This document shows positions 1 to 9,016 of a stretch of DNA of 22,353 nt, piece by piece. Below the pieces are notes generated by a model. That model was not told where the DNA came from and ran no database searches. It saw nothing but the letters and a program-made list of their open reading frames with translations. The DNA is taken from assembly GCA_023091735.1 (NCBI GenBank), contig JALKBU010000862.1, positions 1 to 22,353 of the forward strand, written 5' to 3'. Numbering within the stretch: position 1 is the stretch's first letter; the number at the start of each line of letters is the position of its first letter. Position numbers and translations under genes: made by a program. This DNA comes from Trichomonas tenax. Its lineage: Eukaryota; Parabasalia; Trichomonadida; Trichomonadidae.

Positions 1-21
1 GCCACTTACACCACTGGATAG

Positions 22-171
22 ACAACTATCAATAAGTTCATGAAAGTACTTTCAAATCGAAAAAATATTGATCAGATAAAAAGTTATGAAGGTCGCGGGA
101 CTACACCGCAGAAGGAAAAATTTTCCCAAAAAAATGGTATATTCGCAGAATTAAATGATATTTTTATGTAG
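22..171 (+). pseudogene. C-terminal fragment of an unknown protein (window edge)
   Basis: Frame 1 is open from the window start except for a TAG at 19-21, then runs 49 codons to a TAG at 169-171. The reading has balanced, charged composition (for example IDQIKSYEGRGTTPQKEKF) rather than the low-complexity N/K/I of the spacers, so it may be the tail of a gene entering from the left and broken by the TAG. No family is recognised. From 172 to 527 I see only AT-rich spacer with no supported feature. Confidence 0.25.
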
Positions 172-527
172 TACTACAATAAATAATTACAATAATGATA
201 TTTAGTATTTATTTAATTGCAATAAAAACACTTTGATATAAATAAAAAAGAAGTGAAATGACATCCTACAGTTACAAATCGGTATTAATTTAAATTTAAT
301 TGAATATATGATTGATGAGATATGTGTAATTTGATGACATAAACGACATTATTTGCTGATATAATTTGTGACCCTCTTAACCTTATTTTTATAAATTCCG
401 CTCGGATCAATAAAAATCTTCATATCTTTGAATTGATTTATACTAATACTTTTAAACAATGATAGAGTCAACAGCAATTTAGAACTGATTATTAATATTC
501 ATTTAGTTAGACGTGATTCTCATTACC

Positions 528-847
528 AGCATTCCTGGATATTCTGAAAAATTTCAACTTTTTTAAAAATAAATGCAAAAATTCTGCTGTTCCTCAAGTA
601 TGCGTGATCACTCCAATATGGAACAACCCCACATGCTTGAGCAGCAACATAATTTTTGGCATCAACACTCTAGTGATATTCTGAGAGGTGTTTTTGGCTG
701 AAATCTCAATGCTGCTCCATCATACAGGGTTGATACATGATGTACCTACACCATAAGATGGAGCAGCACTGTGATTTCAGCTAAAAAGAAAAATAAAAGT
801 GCAGATTATTTGAGATTCTGGACTTTTTCAAAATATCCAGGAATGCT
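528..847. mobile_element. MITE-like non-autonomous inverted-repeat element
   Basis: The segment starts with AGCATTCCTGGATATTCTGA and ends with the reverse complement of AGCATTCCTGGATATTTTGA, giving terminal inverted repeats of about 25 bp with few mismatches. It carries no coding capacity and has a large internal palindrome at its centre (695-783). These are the hallmarks of a miniature inverted-repeat transposable element moved by a transposase supplied elsewhere. A clear target-site duplication is not evident; flanking ATT/AAT is only suggestive. A partial second copy follows at 889. Confidence 0.65.
695..783. repeat. Internal palindrome of the MITE-like element
   Basis: Arms of about 28 bp (near 695-722 and 755-783) share GCTGAAATC, then GTGCTGCTCCATC after a short mismatch, with a loop of about 30 bases that itself contains TACATGATGTA. 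A transcript would fold into a long hairpin. The same family text (GAGCAGCA) recurs in the outer arms. Confidence 0.65.
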
Positions 848-888
848 AATGTTAGATCCACTACCCATCAATAGGCGGTCATTCTAGC

Positions 889-1010
889 ACCAGTATTCCT
901 GGATATTTTGAAATAGTCCAGAATCATCTAAAATTAACTCTTTTTTAAGTAAAGACAATATGGAACAACCCCACATGTTTGAGCAGCAGCAGAGTTTTTG
1001 ACATCAACAT
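889..1010 (+). mobile_element. Partial second copy of the MITE-like element
   Basis: The sequence repeats the left part of the element at 528-847 in the same orientation: the TTCCTGGATATT terminus, then ATATGGAACAACCCCACATG, then GAGCAGCA and a CATCAACA motif. It breaks off in a T-rich run at about 1010 without the hairpin or the right terminus, so it is a truncated direct copy. Confidence 0.6.
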
Positions 1011-1183
1011 GTTTTTTTTTTCATTTTTTTGATATTTTTATATACAGAATTACATGGGAGTCTATTTCAAGCACCACAGTATTTAATTAAAAGTAACATT
1101 TGATTTAGTATGATTGCTTCATTTTTTCCACAAAATGAATATTTTTTTTGTTTAGGCATTCAAAAGGAATTTCATCTCATTAG

Positions 1184-2383
1184 ATGATGCAAGTAGAATA
1201 TAAGGAAATAGATAGCAAAACTCCAAATACAGTTATAAACTCGCGCATACAATTCATAATAGATGCTATACATCGGTTACATTAAGAAGAATTATATGAT
1301 GTGGAAATCACTGATTATTTCAATTCTCCAAATGAAATAATTCCAAAAATTGAAAATGCACACCTACAGGAATTAGATCTGAAAGAGCTTTGCAGCGATT
1401 TGTTTTCCAAACTTTATATTAAAAGATTGCAATATCAAAGCATGTTGCATGCAATTTCATTGGTTATATGCAAGCTAATTTCGATTTAAGATGTAAATAC
1501 AGTCTATTTTCATGAGTTAGATATCATAACTCCTGCAATTGGATTATTTAGTCCATCTGAAGACGAATTGAAACATGCAGGTTTGCAAATATTTATAGCT
1601 TTTTCAAATACATTTTATTTTAATGTTAATGCATTCATTGCAATTATCCAGCAACAATTCGCAAATGTTTACTCAAATGAAGTGCATTTATCTATTTTAA
1701 TTCAAATTTTTAGCAATTTGATTACACATAAATTTAATGAAAACATACAGTGCCTGTATCATAATGTGTTACATGCAAGTATTGAACTAGTATTACCAAA
1801 CTTAAATGCATTTTCTCATCTTCTAAATCTTTTATTGGAGCATTTCTCGCAATATTTGTCATACTCAAGGTCAGAATTACATTATTTCATGGAGCACTTA
1901 ACCATCAATCAGATTCATAAATTATTTTGTTATGCTGAAAATGAAATAGTCGAGCATTTCATGCATTCTTTAAATGCCGAACCACATAATGCAGATATTT
2001 TACTCTTTGTAACATCCGAAGAAGGTATTTATTCTATCTACAAAGCAATAAGAAATCGATTCTCGTATAATTTGAAGCTTGAATTTTTGCATTTGATGAA
2101 TTGTTTTTTACACCAGCTAGACGATATTTCAGGTCGTGAAAAAATAATTATGAAAATATTCATGAATTATTTTGACAATTTTGAAAACGAAGAAGATGAA
2201 CCAGTATTGATTTTAGTTGATACAATGCTCGTTCTATGCTCATTGCCATCAGCTCAGCTTTTAGCAAGGGTATTGATTGAAGAAAATATCGAAATATTTG
2301 ATCAAATGATTAATAATAATAGTGAAAACGATGAAATTTGTGAAACAATCGAAATACTAATGGATACACTAATTTTTTTCTAA
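1184..2383 (+). pseudogene. Decayed gene for an alpha-helical (possibly ARM/HEAT-like) protein
   Basis: A single frame runs from ATG 1184 (two tandem ATGs) to the TAA at 2381-2383, about 400 codons, and is interrupted only by TAA at about 1280 and TAA at 1487-1489. Both sides of each stop read as the same kind of protein, so these look like nonsense mutations and not gene borders. The product is rich in Leu, Ile and Phe in amphipathic helical spacing, with an acidic stretch (ENEEDEP) near the end, which suggests a helical-repeat solenoid. I do not recognise the family. The 815-base final segment is intact, so the gene may be a recently silenced member of a multicopy family, or residual expression from an internal start is possible. 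Confidence 0.5.
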
Positions 2384-2432
2384 TGTATATATTTGAAGTC
2401 ATTTTTGAACGAATCAACATTAAAGAGGATTA

Positions 2433-2660
2433 TTATTCTGACTTAGAAATTTCCTCATGAAATGCAAAATATTTTATTTTTGCCAACTTAGATATTTTTG
2501 CTAAAACTTTAAAAAAATTCATTTTATTAGTTCTTTGTTTAACATCATTGTAGCAATTATAATCATGATTATGCAAAAAAGTACATTCTTCCATAATTGT
2601 GTTCTGATTTATGCTATGTGCAAATGGAATTTCATGTGCAATTATATGCTTTATATTCAT
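2433..2660 (-). CDS. Small hypothetical ORF, doubtful
   Basis: A 75-codon open frame starts at an ATG at 2658-2660, just outside the ATGCATAT-rich minisatellite. The protein has Cys/His-containing text (EECTFLHNHDYNCYND) followed by a basic stretch, but no recognisable domain and no strong third-position bias. It may be the tail of a decayed gene whose upstream part was replaced by the repeat array. Weakly supported. Confidence 0.2.
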   Translation of the reverse strand: MNIKHIIAHEIPFAHSINQNTIMEECTFLHNHDYNCYNDVKQRTNKMNFFKVLAKISKLAKIKYFAFHEEISKSE

Positions 2661-2669
2661 ATGAATTTA

Positions 2670-2832
2670 ACATATGCATTTAACTTATGCATATGCATAT
2701 GAATTTTACGTATGCATATGGAAACCTATATGCATATAGAATTCTGTGTGCATATGAAATCCTATATGCATATGGAGACCGGAAATGCATATAGGTCACC
2801 TAGTTGCAAACCAAAAAATTATATGCACATGG
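2670..2832. repeat. ATGCATAT minisatellite, period 18-19 bp
   Basis: A TGCATAT core recurs with its G at 2676, 2695, 2714, 2732, 2750, 2768 and 2787, with degenerate continuations at 2806 and 2825. The spacing is 18 or 19 bp throughout. Units vary between the cores (GAAACCT, GAATTCTGTG, GAAATCC, GAGACCGG). Each core is a near-perfect palindrome. The array lies at the far end of the Maverick-like remnant from the integrase. Confidence 0.7.
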
Positions 2833-3630
2833 GTCTAATTTAAGTATTTTCATTAAAATAAATGGTGAAGTCTTCAAACAACAATATCTAGATCTAGCTT
2901 TATAGAAGTTCTGTCTGGTGTTCATTGTTAAATCACATTTCTCATATACATTACTATATGCTTCTTCAATCAAATCATCTGGTAAACTATTAATATATTG
3001 AAATAGAACATATAATGTGATTTTTTATCTAAACTTATATTTCCGGCATTATTATGAATAGTTAAACCATCTAATCCATCAACAAGTACTTTAGCTAATT
3101 CATCATAAATTAATCACTTTTATCATTTATAGTTTCATCTTGATCTATTGTTATTTTAATATCTAATGATGATAATACATCGTTTATATTTCTAGACAAA
3201 ACACTCTTATAACTGTTTCTGATAAATTCATATGTATTAACTGGATCTCTATGATTTCTTCTAACTTTTGATCCAACGGCTACTATTAAACTTCTTTTAG
3301 ATTAATCATAACATGACATTAGATCAATATCATAATCACCACATGGAAAACATTTAATCATACGATTTGAAATTACTTGAAAGTCATCCATTAAACAATA
3401 AACATGTAAACCACCACTAGCAGTTTTAACAACAACATCATTATCAGATAACTTATTTAATATGTTGTTTCTTATTATCTCTTTTTGTTTTTCATCATAG
3501 TTTTTATTTATATCAAAGTCCACTACAGCAAGGTTATCGATCTCATTAACTAATATAGCTTTACCGGTGGTTTTGCCCTTCCCACCATCATGCGTTAAAT
3601 GGTTATAGAGATTCACAGTGTCGTTTCCAA
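2800..3630 (-). pseudogene. Archaeo-eukaryotic primase/polymerase (PrimPol-like), broken
   Basis: Reading leftward from about 3630, the protein has the AEP layout: a metal-binding DFDIN motif (about 40 residues in), then KTASGGLHVYCL, which matches the conserved GGxHxY catalytic block, then GDYDIDLM. An in-frame TAA at 3302-3304 interrupts it, but the same frame continues with KRSLIVAVGSKVRRN, as expected for this family. A frameshift near 3106-3115 leads to a further stretch (YDELAKVLVDGLDGL) ending at TAG 2800-2802. The N-terminus is missing, because its 5' end is fused to the capsid-type gene at about 3620-3630. The family makes primers or extends DNA during element replication. The domain call is confident; the exact extent is inferred. 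Confidence 0.65.
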
Positions 3631-4524
3631 TCAACAAAGTTAGCAGAAACATTAGTAATAGTATTATTAACAACTGTTAATGTAATTCCATCAGCAACTT
3701 TAGTAACAGCATTGAAATGTTTAAATTCTTCATTTAATAGAACAAAATTATTAGTAATTTGTGGATATGTTTTAACCTTAGCTAAGTTATTTGGTGTTAA
3801 TAAGGCATCATCTAAACTTAATGGTGCTATTTGTAATGCGTCTGCTGTGAATTTAACCTTGAGTTGAATATTACCAGCAAAATCGGGTAAGAACCTAAGA
3901 GTGTCAAATGGTAAGAATCTTCTGAGATCAATCTTCAAATCAAAATTAACATCAAATGTATTATCACTTTCTAATTCAGTCATATCAATAACCGTACAAG
4001 ATCTAACAGTATTAACACGTTTCCAAACATCTGTATGTCTTGTTTTAGAAAATATATCAGTTTTCTTAATAGCATCTGTTGTTCCACAATTACTCATAAT
4101 ATCACCTTCATTAATTGCGTTATCTTGTGTATAAACAACTCTACCGTTTGCTAAGATTTGATATGCAGATACAGCATAAAAGCTATCATCAAATCCAACC
4201 CAAATAGATGGTTCATTATATGATTCATCTTTTGTAAAACCTGTTGTTTTAATATATGATAATAAAGCATTCTTAAGTTTTGCCTTTAATGTATATGTAA
4301 TACATCTATTGTATAGATCTATCATGTTTTCACCTTTAGGAGATATATTAAATGTTACATAATGATTTTCTTTAATATCTTTCGGATTAGATGGATCTTT
4401 AGACGGTACATAGCGTCTATTGGTATCACCTACTTGAATAGCATTATCTATAATATCAAAGTAACTCTTAATCTGATGATAATTCTCTGTTGGAGTGAAT
4501 TCGTTCAACTGTTCGCTAATTCAT
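3622..4524 (-). pseudogene. Maverick-type major capsid protein (double jelly-roll), truncated
   Basis: About 295 codons are open from near 4508. The product is beta-rich, with features of polinton capsid proteins: NISPKGENMIDLYNR near the N-terminus and DLRRFLPFDTLRFLPDFAG, then a strand-like IQLKVKF, in the second half. There is no methionine at the open start; the frame upstream is broken by a TGA, and an ATG lies at 4522-4524 in another frame, so one short indel probably removed the true start. The gene breaks off at FVDW (about 3622), where primase sequence begins, so the C-terminal part is deleted. Its place next to the packaging ATPase on the same strand is the usual morphogenesis pairing. 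The capsid assignment rests on style and context, not on an alignment. Confidence 0.55.
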
Positions 4525-4557
4525 TTAATAAAAATAAAAATCAATAATATATATAAC

Positions 4558-5843
4558 TTATAATCTTATTATTCTTGCTCTTCTATTTCTAACTGGCATT
4601 GGAAATGGTCTATTATTTGTTACTGTTTCTTGAATGTTTTCTATGAATTGTTTATTTTCATTTGTTTCACATTCTCTTTCAACAGGATTCTTATTCATAT
4701 CTTCTGATGTTGTTGATTTCTCTAATACCTTTAGCATCTTCGACAGTAATGCTTTATTAGATAATTGTTGATAATCATCTTCTGAATCTGATGATAGATT
4801 ATCGTCTAATGTGATTTCAGAAGAACTATCAGATTCTTCTTTCTTAGAATTTAATGGTACTATTCTTTTACGAACTTATACTTTACCATTTGTTTTGACA
4901 ACATAATGTAACGGATGTTGGATTCCACGTTCTTCATTATCTATAATCGATTGCCTTTCAGATTTACTTAAGCTCAATTAATTATAAATAAAATCAAAAG
5001 TTTTATCTTATTAAAATGTTTAATTGGTATAACATATATTGTAATTGTTGTCGAGAATATCCTGAAAAAATAAATATTGTGGATAAATTCGATTTAAGAT
5101 TTGTCGATAATGCTTTCCAAAAATGTATTAATACGAAAAATGAAAATTGTATATGACGGCATTTGGTCATAAGATCATTAAATATAGATATTTGGTCAGA
5201 AATTGCCTTAGTATTTGTGGGATCTTCTAAAATAACAACTGTATGTAAATAATCTAAATCAAAATTGCTTATAAATAATTTCTCAAAATTTCATTGGCAA
5301 TATTATCCGGTATTTCTTGTTCTAGATGATTTTCTTTAATTTGATTGTAGAAACTCTTATATTTAATTATTTGCTTAATAAGTTTCGGAGCATCTTTATA
5401 CGATACATATATTACATAAGTTTCTATTAGGTTAGCATATCTGTCAAATGTTTCATCATTATCTTCACCATCTTTATTCACATATATTATTAGATGTGTT
5501 TCTTTGGAATGTCTTGATAATATAATAATTTCTTTAGTCATAGTGAATGTTTTACCAGTACGTTATCTCCCAACAAATACATTAACAGAATTCAGATAAA
5601 CATTTGTTCCAGGTATTTTCTCTAAGTTTTCTTTAGAAGTTCTATTTCCCTTTCTTCAGATAACCACTCAGAATCTTCAGATTGGTTGTATTGCAAATTA
5701 CATTTGCCATTAACATTAGTATCAGAATCTTCATCGCGTGATGATTCATCATCGCAGCCCAACAGATATATTGGTCCAGAATAATCATCATAATTCATAC
5801 GCGACAAGTTGTCGCAGTCAAACATTTGTTTGCCATCCATCAT
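4558..5843 (-). pseudogene. FtsK/HerA (A32)-type genome-packaging ATPase, broken
   Basis: The frame starts at ATG 5843 with an acidic N-terminal region (CDDESSRDEDSD). A frameshift near 5635 leads into a strand and a Walker A motif, GR*RTGKTFTMTKE, in which one codon of the P-loop is a TAA (about 5567). After another shift near 5270 comes Walker B, LHTVVILEDPT, followed by the KCRHIQFSFFVLIHFWKAL segment typical of the A32/FtsK packaging family, where a conserved C/R-H and a Gln- or His-containing helix follow Walker B. An acidic, low-complexity tail ends at TAA 4558-4560, with one more TAA inside. Full length would be about 425 residues. The family pumps DNA into capsids. At least two frameshifts and two stops make it non-functional. 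It is divergent from the 5872 gene, with a 28-base gap. Confidence 0.75.
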
Positions 5844-5871
5844 GATTTCACTACTTTGTTTTAAAATAAAA

Positions 5872-6511
5872 ATGTTTCAAACTAATTTAAATTTTAGCAT
5901 AAAGAAAAAAATTATGAATTTACTCAAGAATTTCTAAAGGATTTATATAAAGCATATGATTGTTATAGATATAGCCAAGGAGAAATTACTGAGTATCTAG
6001 CTGATAAATTAATTTATTGATATTCTGAAAATAATTCTCCAACATATGATATTAGATTATTCCAAACATTATATCCGATGAAAAATTGGAATATTTTTAG
6101 TGATTACTTCTATAAATTATCTCAAATAATTTCCAATAAGAATTCTCTGAAAGAATATTATGAAATGTTTGTGAATAAGTATCAGCATATAATTTTTTCA
6201 TATATAAGACAACTATAGATGAAAACTTTGAGAACAAAATTGTCAGAAGCAAAATATATTATATTCGTATGAGAAATTTTGTTATAGATATTGCTTTATA
6301 TAATAAAACGAGATATAGAACAAAAAGTACTCTAGAAAAAGCATTAAAATCATATATTCCAACATATGTCAAAATTAACGATTCTAAAGATATCTTATGG
6401 AATTATTATTATGATATATATGATATAGTAAATCCTGATAAAAATATCGAAAAAGAAAATTCAGAAACAATGTCAGAAAAACAACAACAAAAAATATTTA
6501 GATCAAATTAA
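5872..6511 (+). pseudogene. Unknown Maverick-borne gene, broken
   Basis: ATG 5872 opens a reading that shifts frame at about 5900 and again near 6190-6215, with a TGA at 6018-6020. Joined across the breaks, it would cover about 210 codons. The text is rich in Tyr, Lys, Asn and Asp (for example EFTQEFLKDLYKAYDCYRY and IRMRNFVIDIALYNKTRY) and is probably helical. I recognise no domain. It sits directly upstream of, and overlaps by a few codons, the integrase gene in the same direction, so the two were probably co-transcribed. Confidence 0.45.
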
Positions 6512-7523
6512 GCTCAACGATTTTCATGAGAATACTACAATATATATTTCAGGTAAATCTCTGGCGAATGGAATTCGCACTACAAACAAAGTTGTTTGTC
6601 ATTGGAAAACATTTAATAAGTTATAAAGTTATGCGTACCGTAATAATATTGATGTTAAAACACTTAATAATATGTGGATGGATATAAAACCTGTAAGTTT
6701 TGATTTGAAAGGTAACAGGAAATATTATATGAATATTGTTGGGTCAAAGAATACCCTAATTATTGATTATTGTAGTTTTAAAGATAATGTATGGTTATTT
6801 GTTGTTGAAATGAATACCAGAAAATTGTATGCTGTATTATCACCAAAAATAAAATCAGATACTGGGTCATGAAAATATCCTATTAATACACAAATTAATC
6901 ATAATTTCAAATATGTTATTTCGTCATTAATTTCTCTAATGGATAAAGGATTAATTATCAAAAATATTTTATGTGATCAAGAACCATCATTTATTTCTAA
7001 ACAATTTCAAAATTGGTGTTTAGTAAATGATATCACAATTAGATATTATGAAAAAAATAACGTTAATAATATCAATGATTCGTTCCAAGAAAATACACGT
7101 GCCAATCATACTACGTTAGCAATTTTGGATAGGATATGTATAACAGGACCTACTATGAATTATAATATGGGATATGGTACAGATATTACGCCAGAACGTA
7201 TGAATTTCTTAGTTAATGAATACAATAATTCACCTAATGTAACATTCTCTAAATTTTTCAAAAGACCAGTTGCCCCAAATGATATGACAGGCAATATGGA
7301 ACATAAATATTGTTTGGAAATGGCTAAAGAAAACTTTGTAACGGCATATATGCCGAAATATGATGTTATTGGTAAAACTGTCGAAATTTATAACAGAGCA
7401 CATTCCATGGATAAAATTAAATCAAAAACATTAGGAAAATTTAAAGTTATAGATAAAGATGGTAATTTGTTCGTTTGGGGCAATGAAATTTTTATAGGCA
7501 AAGTCGGCGAAACTCGTTTTTAA
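6470..7523 (+). pseudogene. Retroviral-type (rve) integrase of Maverick/Polinton, broken
   Basis: The likely start is ATG 6470 (MSEKQQQ), with a one-base slip in the following A-run into the main frame. That frame then runs to TAA at 7521-7523, with stops at about 6624 (TAA) and 6870 (TGA). Visible core: an IIDYCSF strand with the first Asp, LCDQEPSFIS with the second Asp, then NHTTLAILDR where the third acidic residue is expected, here Asp rather than Glu. ITPERMNFLVNEYNNSPN is the helix typical of trichomonad Maverick integrases, and the C-terminus (KTLGKFKVIDKDGNLFVWG) looks like a small beta-barrel. The enzyme inserts element DNA into the host genome. Its 3' end runs straight into the terminal repeat, which is where integrase lies in Mavericks. 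Confidence 0.8.
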
Positions 7524-7932
7524 CTCACTGGATTAACTTCTTGCTAAGTTATTGAACCTCAATGTACAAAACCCTGTTGTGCATAATATATTAAAGAATT
7601 AGCTAACAAAGTCTATATTTCATTAAAATATTAGATATATCTTGCTTCAAAAACATTGATTTGCCATGATGTGCTTTACTCATTATAATATATTATATTC
7701 CCATTGTGTAGCATTTTCATAACGTAAAATAGGCTGTTGTCGATGATAAATAAGTAAATCTAATCACAAATATGCTTTTTAAGCTTTTTTTGGAAAAAAG
7801 TATTCCAAGTGTTCACACATAAGCTCTGTGTGTTATTCTCCCAAAAATAATGATGATTCTTTTTTGTGCGGCTAAATTTGAAAAGTTTATTAAATTGAGA
7901 AGAATAGAGCAGGAAAATTTGAAAAAAATCAT
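7478..7932 (+). repeat. Integrase-side terminal repeat of the Maverick-like element (copy 1)
   Basis: This stretch, from the last dozen integrase codons to about 7932, recurs in inverted orientation at 15656-16105 with scattered mismatches and a few small indels. Shared landmarks include AAGTCGGCGAAACTCG at the integrase end, TGGATTAA, TTGCCATGATGTGCTTTACT, GTTCACACATAAGC, and GAAAATTTGAAAA at the other limit. The similarity stops abruptly after AATCAT at 7932. From there to uL13 (7933-8158) lies plain AT-rich spacer. Confidence 0.85.
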
Positions 7933-7943
7933 CATTATTTTTT
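7843..7943. repeat. Hairpin at the tip of the terminal repeat
   Basis: AAAAATAATGATGATT at about 7843-7858 is matched by its reverse complement, AATCATCATTATTTTT, at about 7927-7942, with a loop of roughly 60 bases. The right-hand copy of the repeat has the first arm intact but keeps only AATCAT of the second arm, so the end of copy 2 is cut within the hairpin. Confidence 0.6.
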
Positions 7944-8158
7944 ATTATTCGAATTATATGCAAGTGGAATTACTTTATATTTGTTTCCAGTATATATATA
8001 AGCTAATTAGTTTTAGATTTACATGTCAAATTGTATAATTACATGTCAATATAGAGTTTACGTCAAATTTGAGAAAGTTGTGCAATTATATTGCATATGG
8101 TATTTTAGGAATATTTTATAATTTTTTCAAAATTTTGTTTTCAATTTTTCTATTCGAA

Positions 8159-8206
8159 ATGGCGGTTTTGGTGTCCTTTTCCGATGTCAGCACCAGTTGT
8201 CATTGA
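8159..8206 (+). promoter_or_regulatory. Out-of-frame ATG/short uORF overlapping the uL13 start
   Basis: ATGGCGG at 8159 opens a 15-codon frame ending at TGA 8204-8206. It spans the uL13 ATG at 8184 in a different frame. Trichomonad transcripts usually have very short leaders, so transcription probably begins between 8166 and 8183, which would make this ATG part of the promoter. If the transcript starts earlier, it would be an upstream ORF reducing uL13 initiation. Confidence 0.3.
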
Positions 8207-8786
8207 TGCTAAGAGCCACATCCAGGGCCGCCTTGCCGCCGCCGTCGCCAAGCAGCTCCTCAAGGGCCGCCAGGTCGTCGTTGTCCGCTGCGAGGAGATC
8301 GAGTTGAATGGCAAGCATAAGTTCACAGTCCACGAGTACGAGCGCTTCCTCAACAAGACAACAAACTCCAACCCACGTGATGGTCCATTCCACCAGCGTG
8401 CTCCACACGAGATCTTCGCTCGTGCTGTTCGCGGAATGATCCCTTACAAGACGCACCGAGGCGCTGAAGCATTCGGCAATCTCAAGTGCTTCGAGGGCGT
8501 TCCAGCTAAGTACGTCAACTTCAAGCGCGTCGTTGTCCCAGAGGCCCTCCGCTGCGTCTCAATCCACACCGACCGCCCAACAACAAAGCTCGGCAAGCTC
8601 TCCACAACAATGGGCTGGAAGTACGGCAAGGTTGTTGCTGACCTCGAGGAGAAGAGGAAGTCTGAGTCCGCTAAGTACTTCGAAGGCAAGAAGGCTTTCC
8701 TCGCTAAGAAGGAGGCTGCTATCGAGAAAGCTAACAAGCAGCTCGGTGCTCAGGCAACAAAGTTCCTCGAAACATTCTCTGAGTAA
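8184..8786 (+). CDS. RPL13A: Ribosomal protein uL13 (eukaryotic L13a)
   Basis: The 200-residue product matches the eukaryotic uL13 family along its whole length, with the characteristic opening VVIDAKSHIQGRLAAAVAKQ, the NPRDGPFHQRAPHEIFARAVRGMIPYKT core and the FEGVPAKY segment, then the basic, alanine-rich C-terminal helix of the eukaryotic form. uL13 is a large-subunit protein bound to 25S/28S rRNA. The length fits the family (about 200). Third positions are mostly C or G, in sharp contrast to the flanking AT-rich DNA, as expected for a highly expressed gene. The stop TAA is within TAAATAAA, fitting the UAAA-type cleavage signal described for trichomonads. The Maverick terminal repeat ends about 250 bp upstream. 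Confidence 0.97.
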   Translation: MSAPVVIDAKSHIQGRLAAAVAKQLLKGRQVVVVRCEEIELNGKHKFTVHEYERFLNKTTNSNPRDGPFHQRAPHEIFARAVRGMIPYKTHRGAEAFGNLKCFEGVPAKYVNFKRVVVPEALRCVSIHTDRPTTKLGKLSTTMGWKYGKVVADLEEKRKSESAKYFEGKKAFLAKKEAAIEKANKQLGAQATKFLETFSE

Positions 8787-9016
8787 ATAAAATAATAAAA
8801 TTTTTTCTTCAAGCGCAAATCTCCTCAAATCAAAACAGCTCTCCGACAATATGCCGAATGATAATAAGAATTATAAATGAATATTATAAAATTGTACAAA
8901 TTTATAAATAGCATTGTATAATTATATAATATCAATTTGCTTGATTAGATATTTGCTTTTTTGTTCTTTGAAGTCAATATTTTAGAATACATATATTTAT
9001 TATACAAAACTCTATA

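Larger units (their letters stand above)
2670..7932. mobile_element. Degenerate Maverick/Polinton-like element
   Basis: Five broken genes in a compact divergent layout define the remnant: primase/polymerase, capsid-type protein and packaging ATPase leftward, then an unknown gene and an integrase rightward, ending in a terminal repeat of about 400 bp. Capsid, packaging ATPase and retroviral-type integrase together are the defining set of Maverick/Polinton and related polinton-like viruses. No protein-primed DNA polymerase B is visible here. All genes carry stops or frameshifts, so the copy is inactive. The left limit is not determined: no matching terminal repeat is seen on that side, and a deletion has joined the capsid and primase genes. 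Confidence 0.75.

Noticed and set aside
2670..2832. CRISPR-like regular repeat
   Set aside because: The unit is only 18-19 bp with no distinct spacers, and the context is eukaryotic; it is a minisatellite.
3901..4134. Plus-strand ORF inside the capsid-type gene
   Set aside because: Antisense shadow without protein-like composition; the minus-strand reading is coherent.
7760..8038. Short ORFs on both strands within and next to the terminal repeat
   Set aside because: They arise from the repeat and its hairpin and are not protein-like; they do not cover the integrase.
8150..8849. Several overlapping ORFs opposite and within uL13
   Set aside because: All are shadows created by the high third-position G+C of the uL13 gene.
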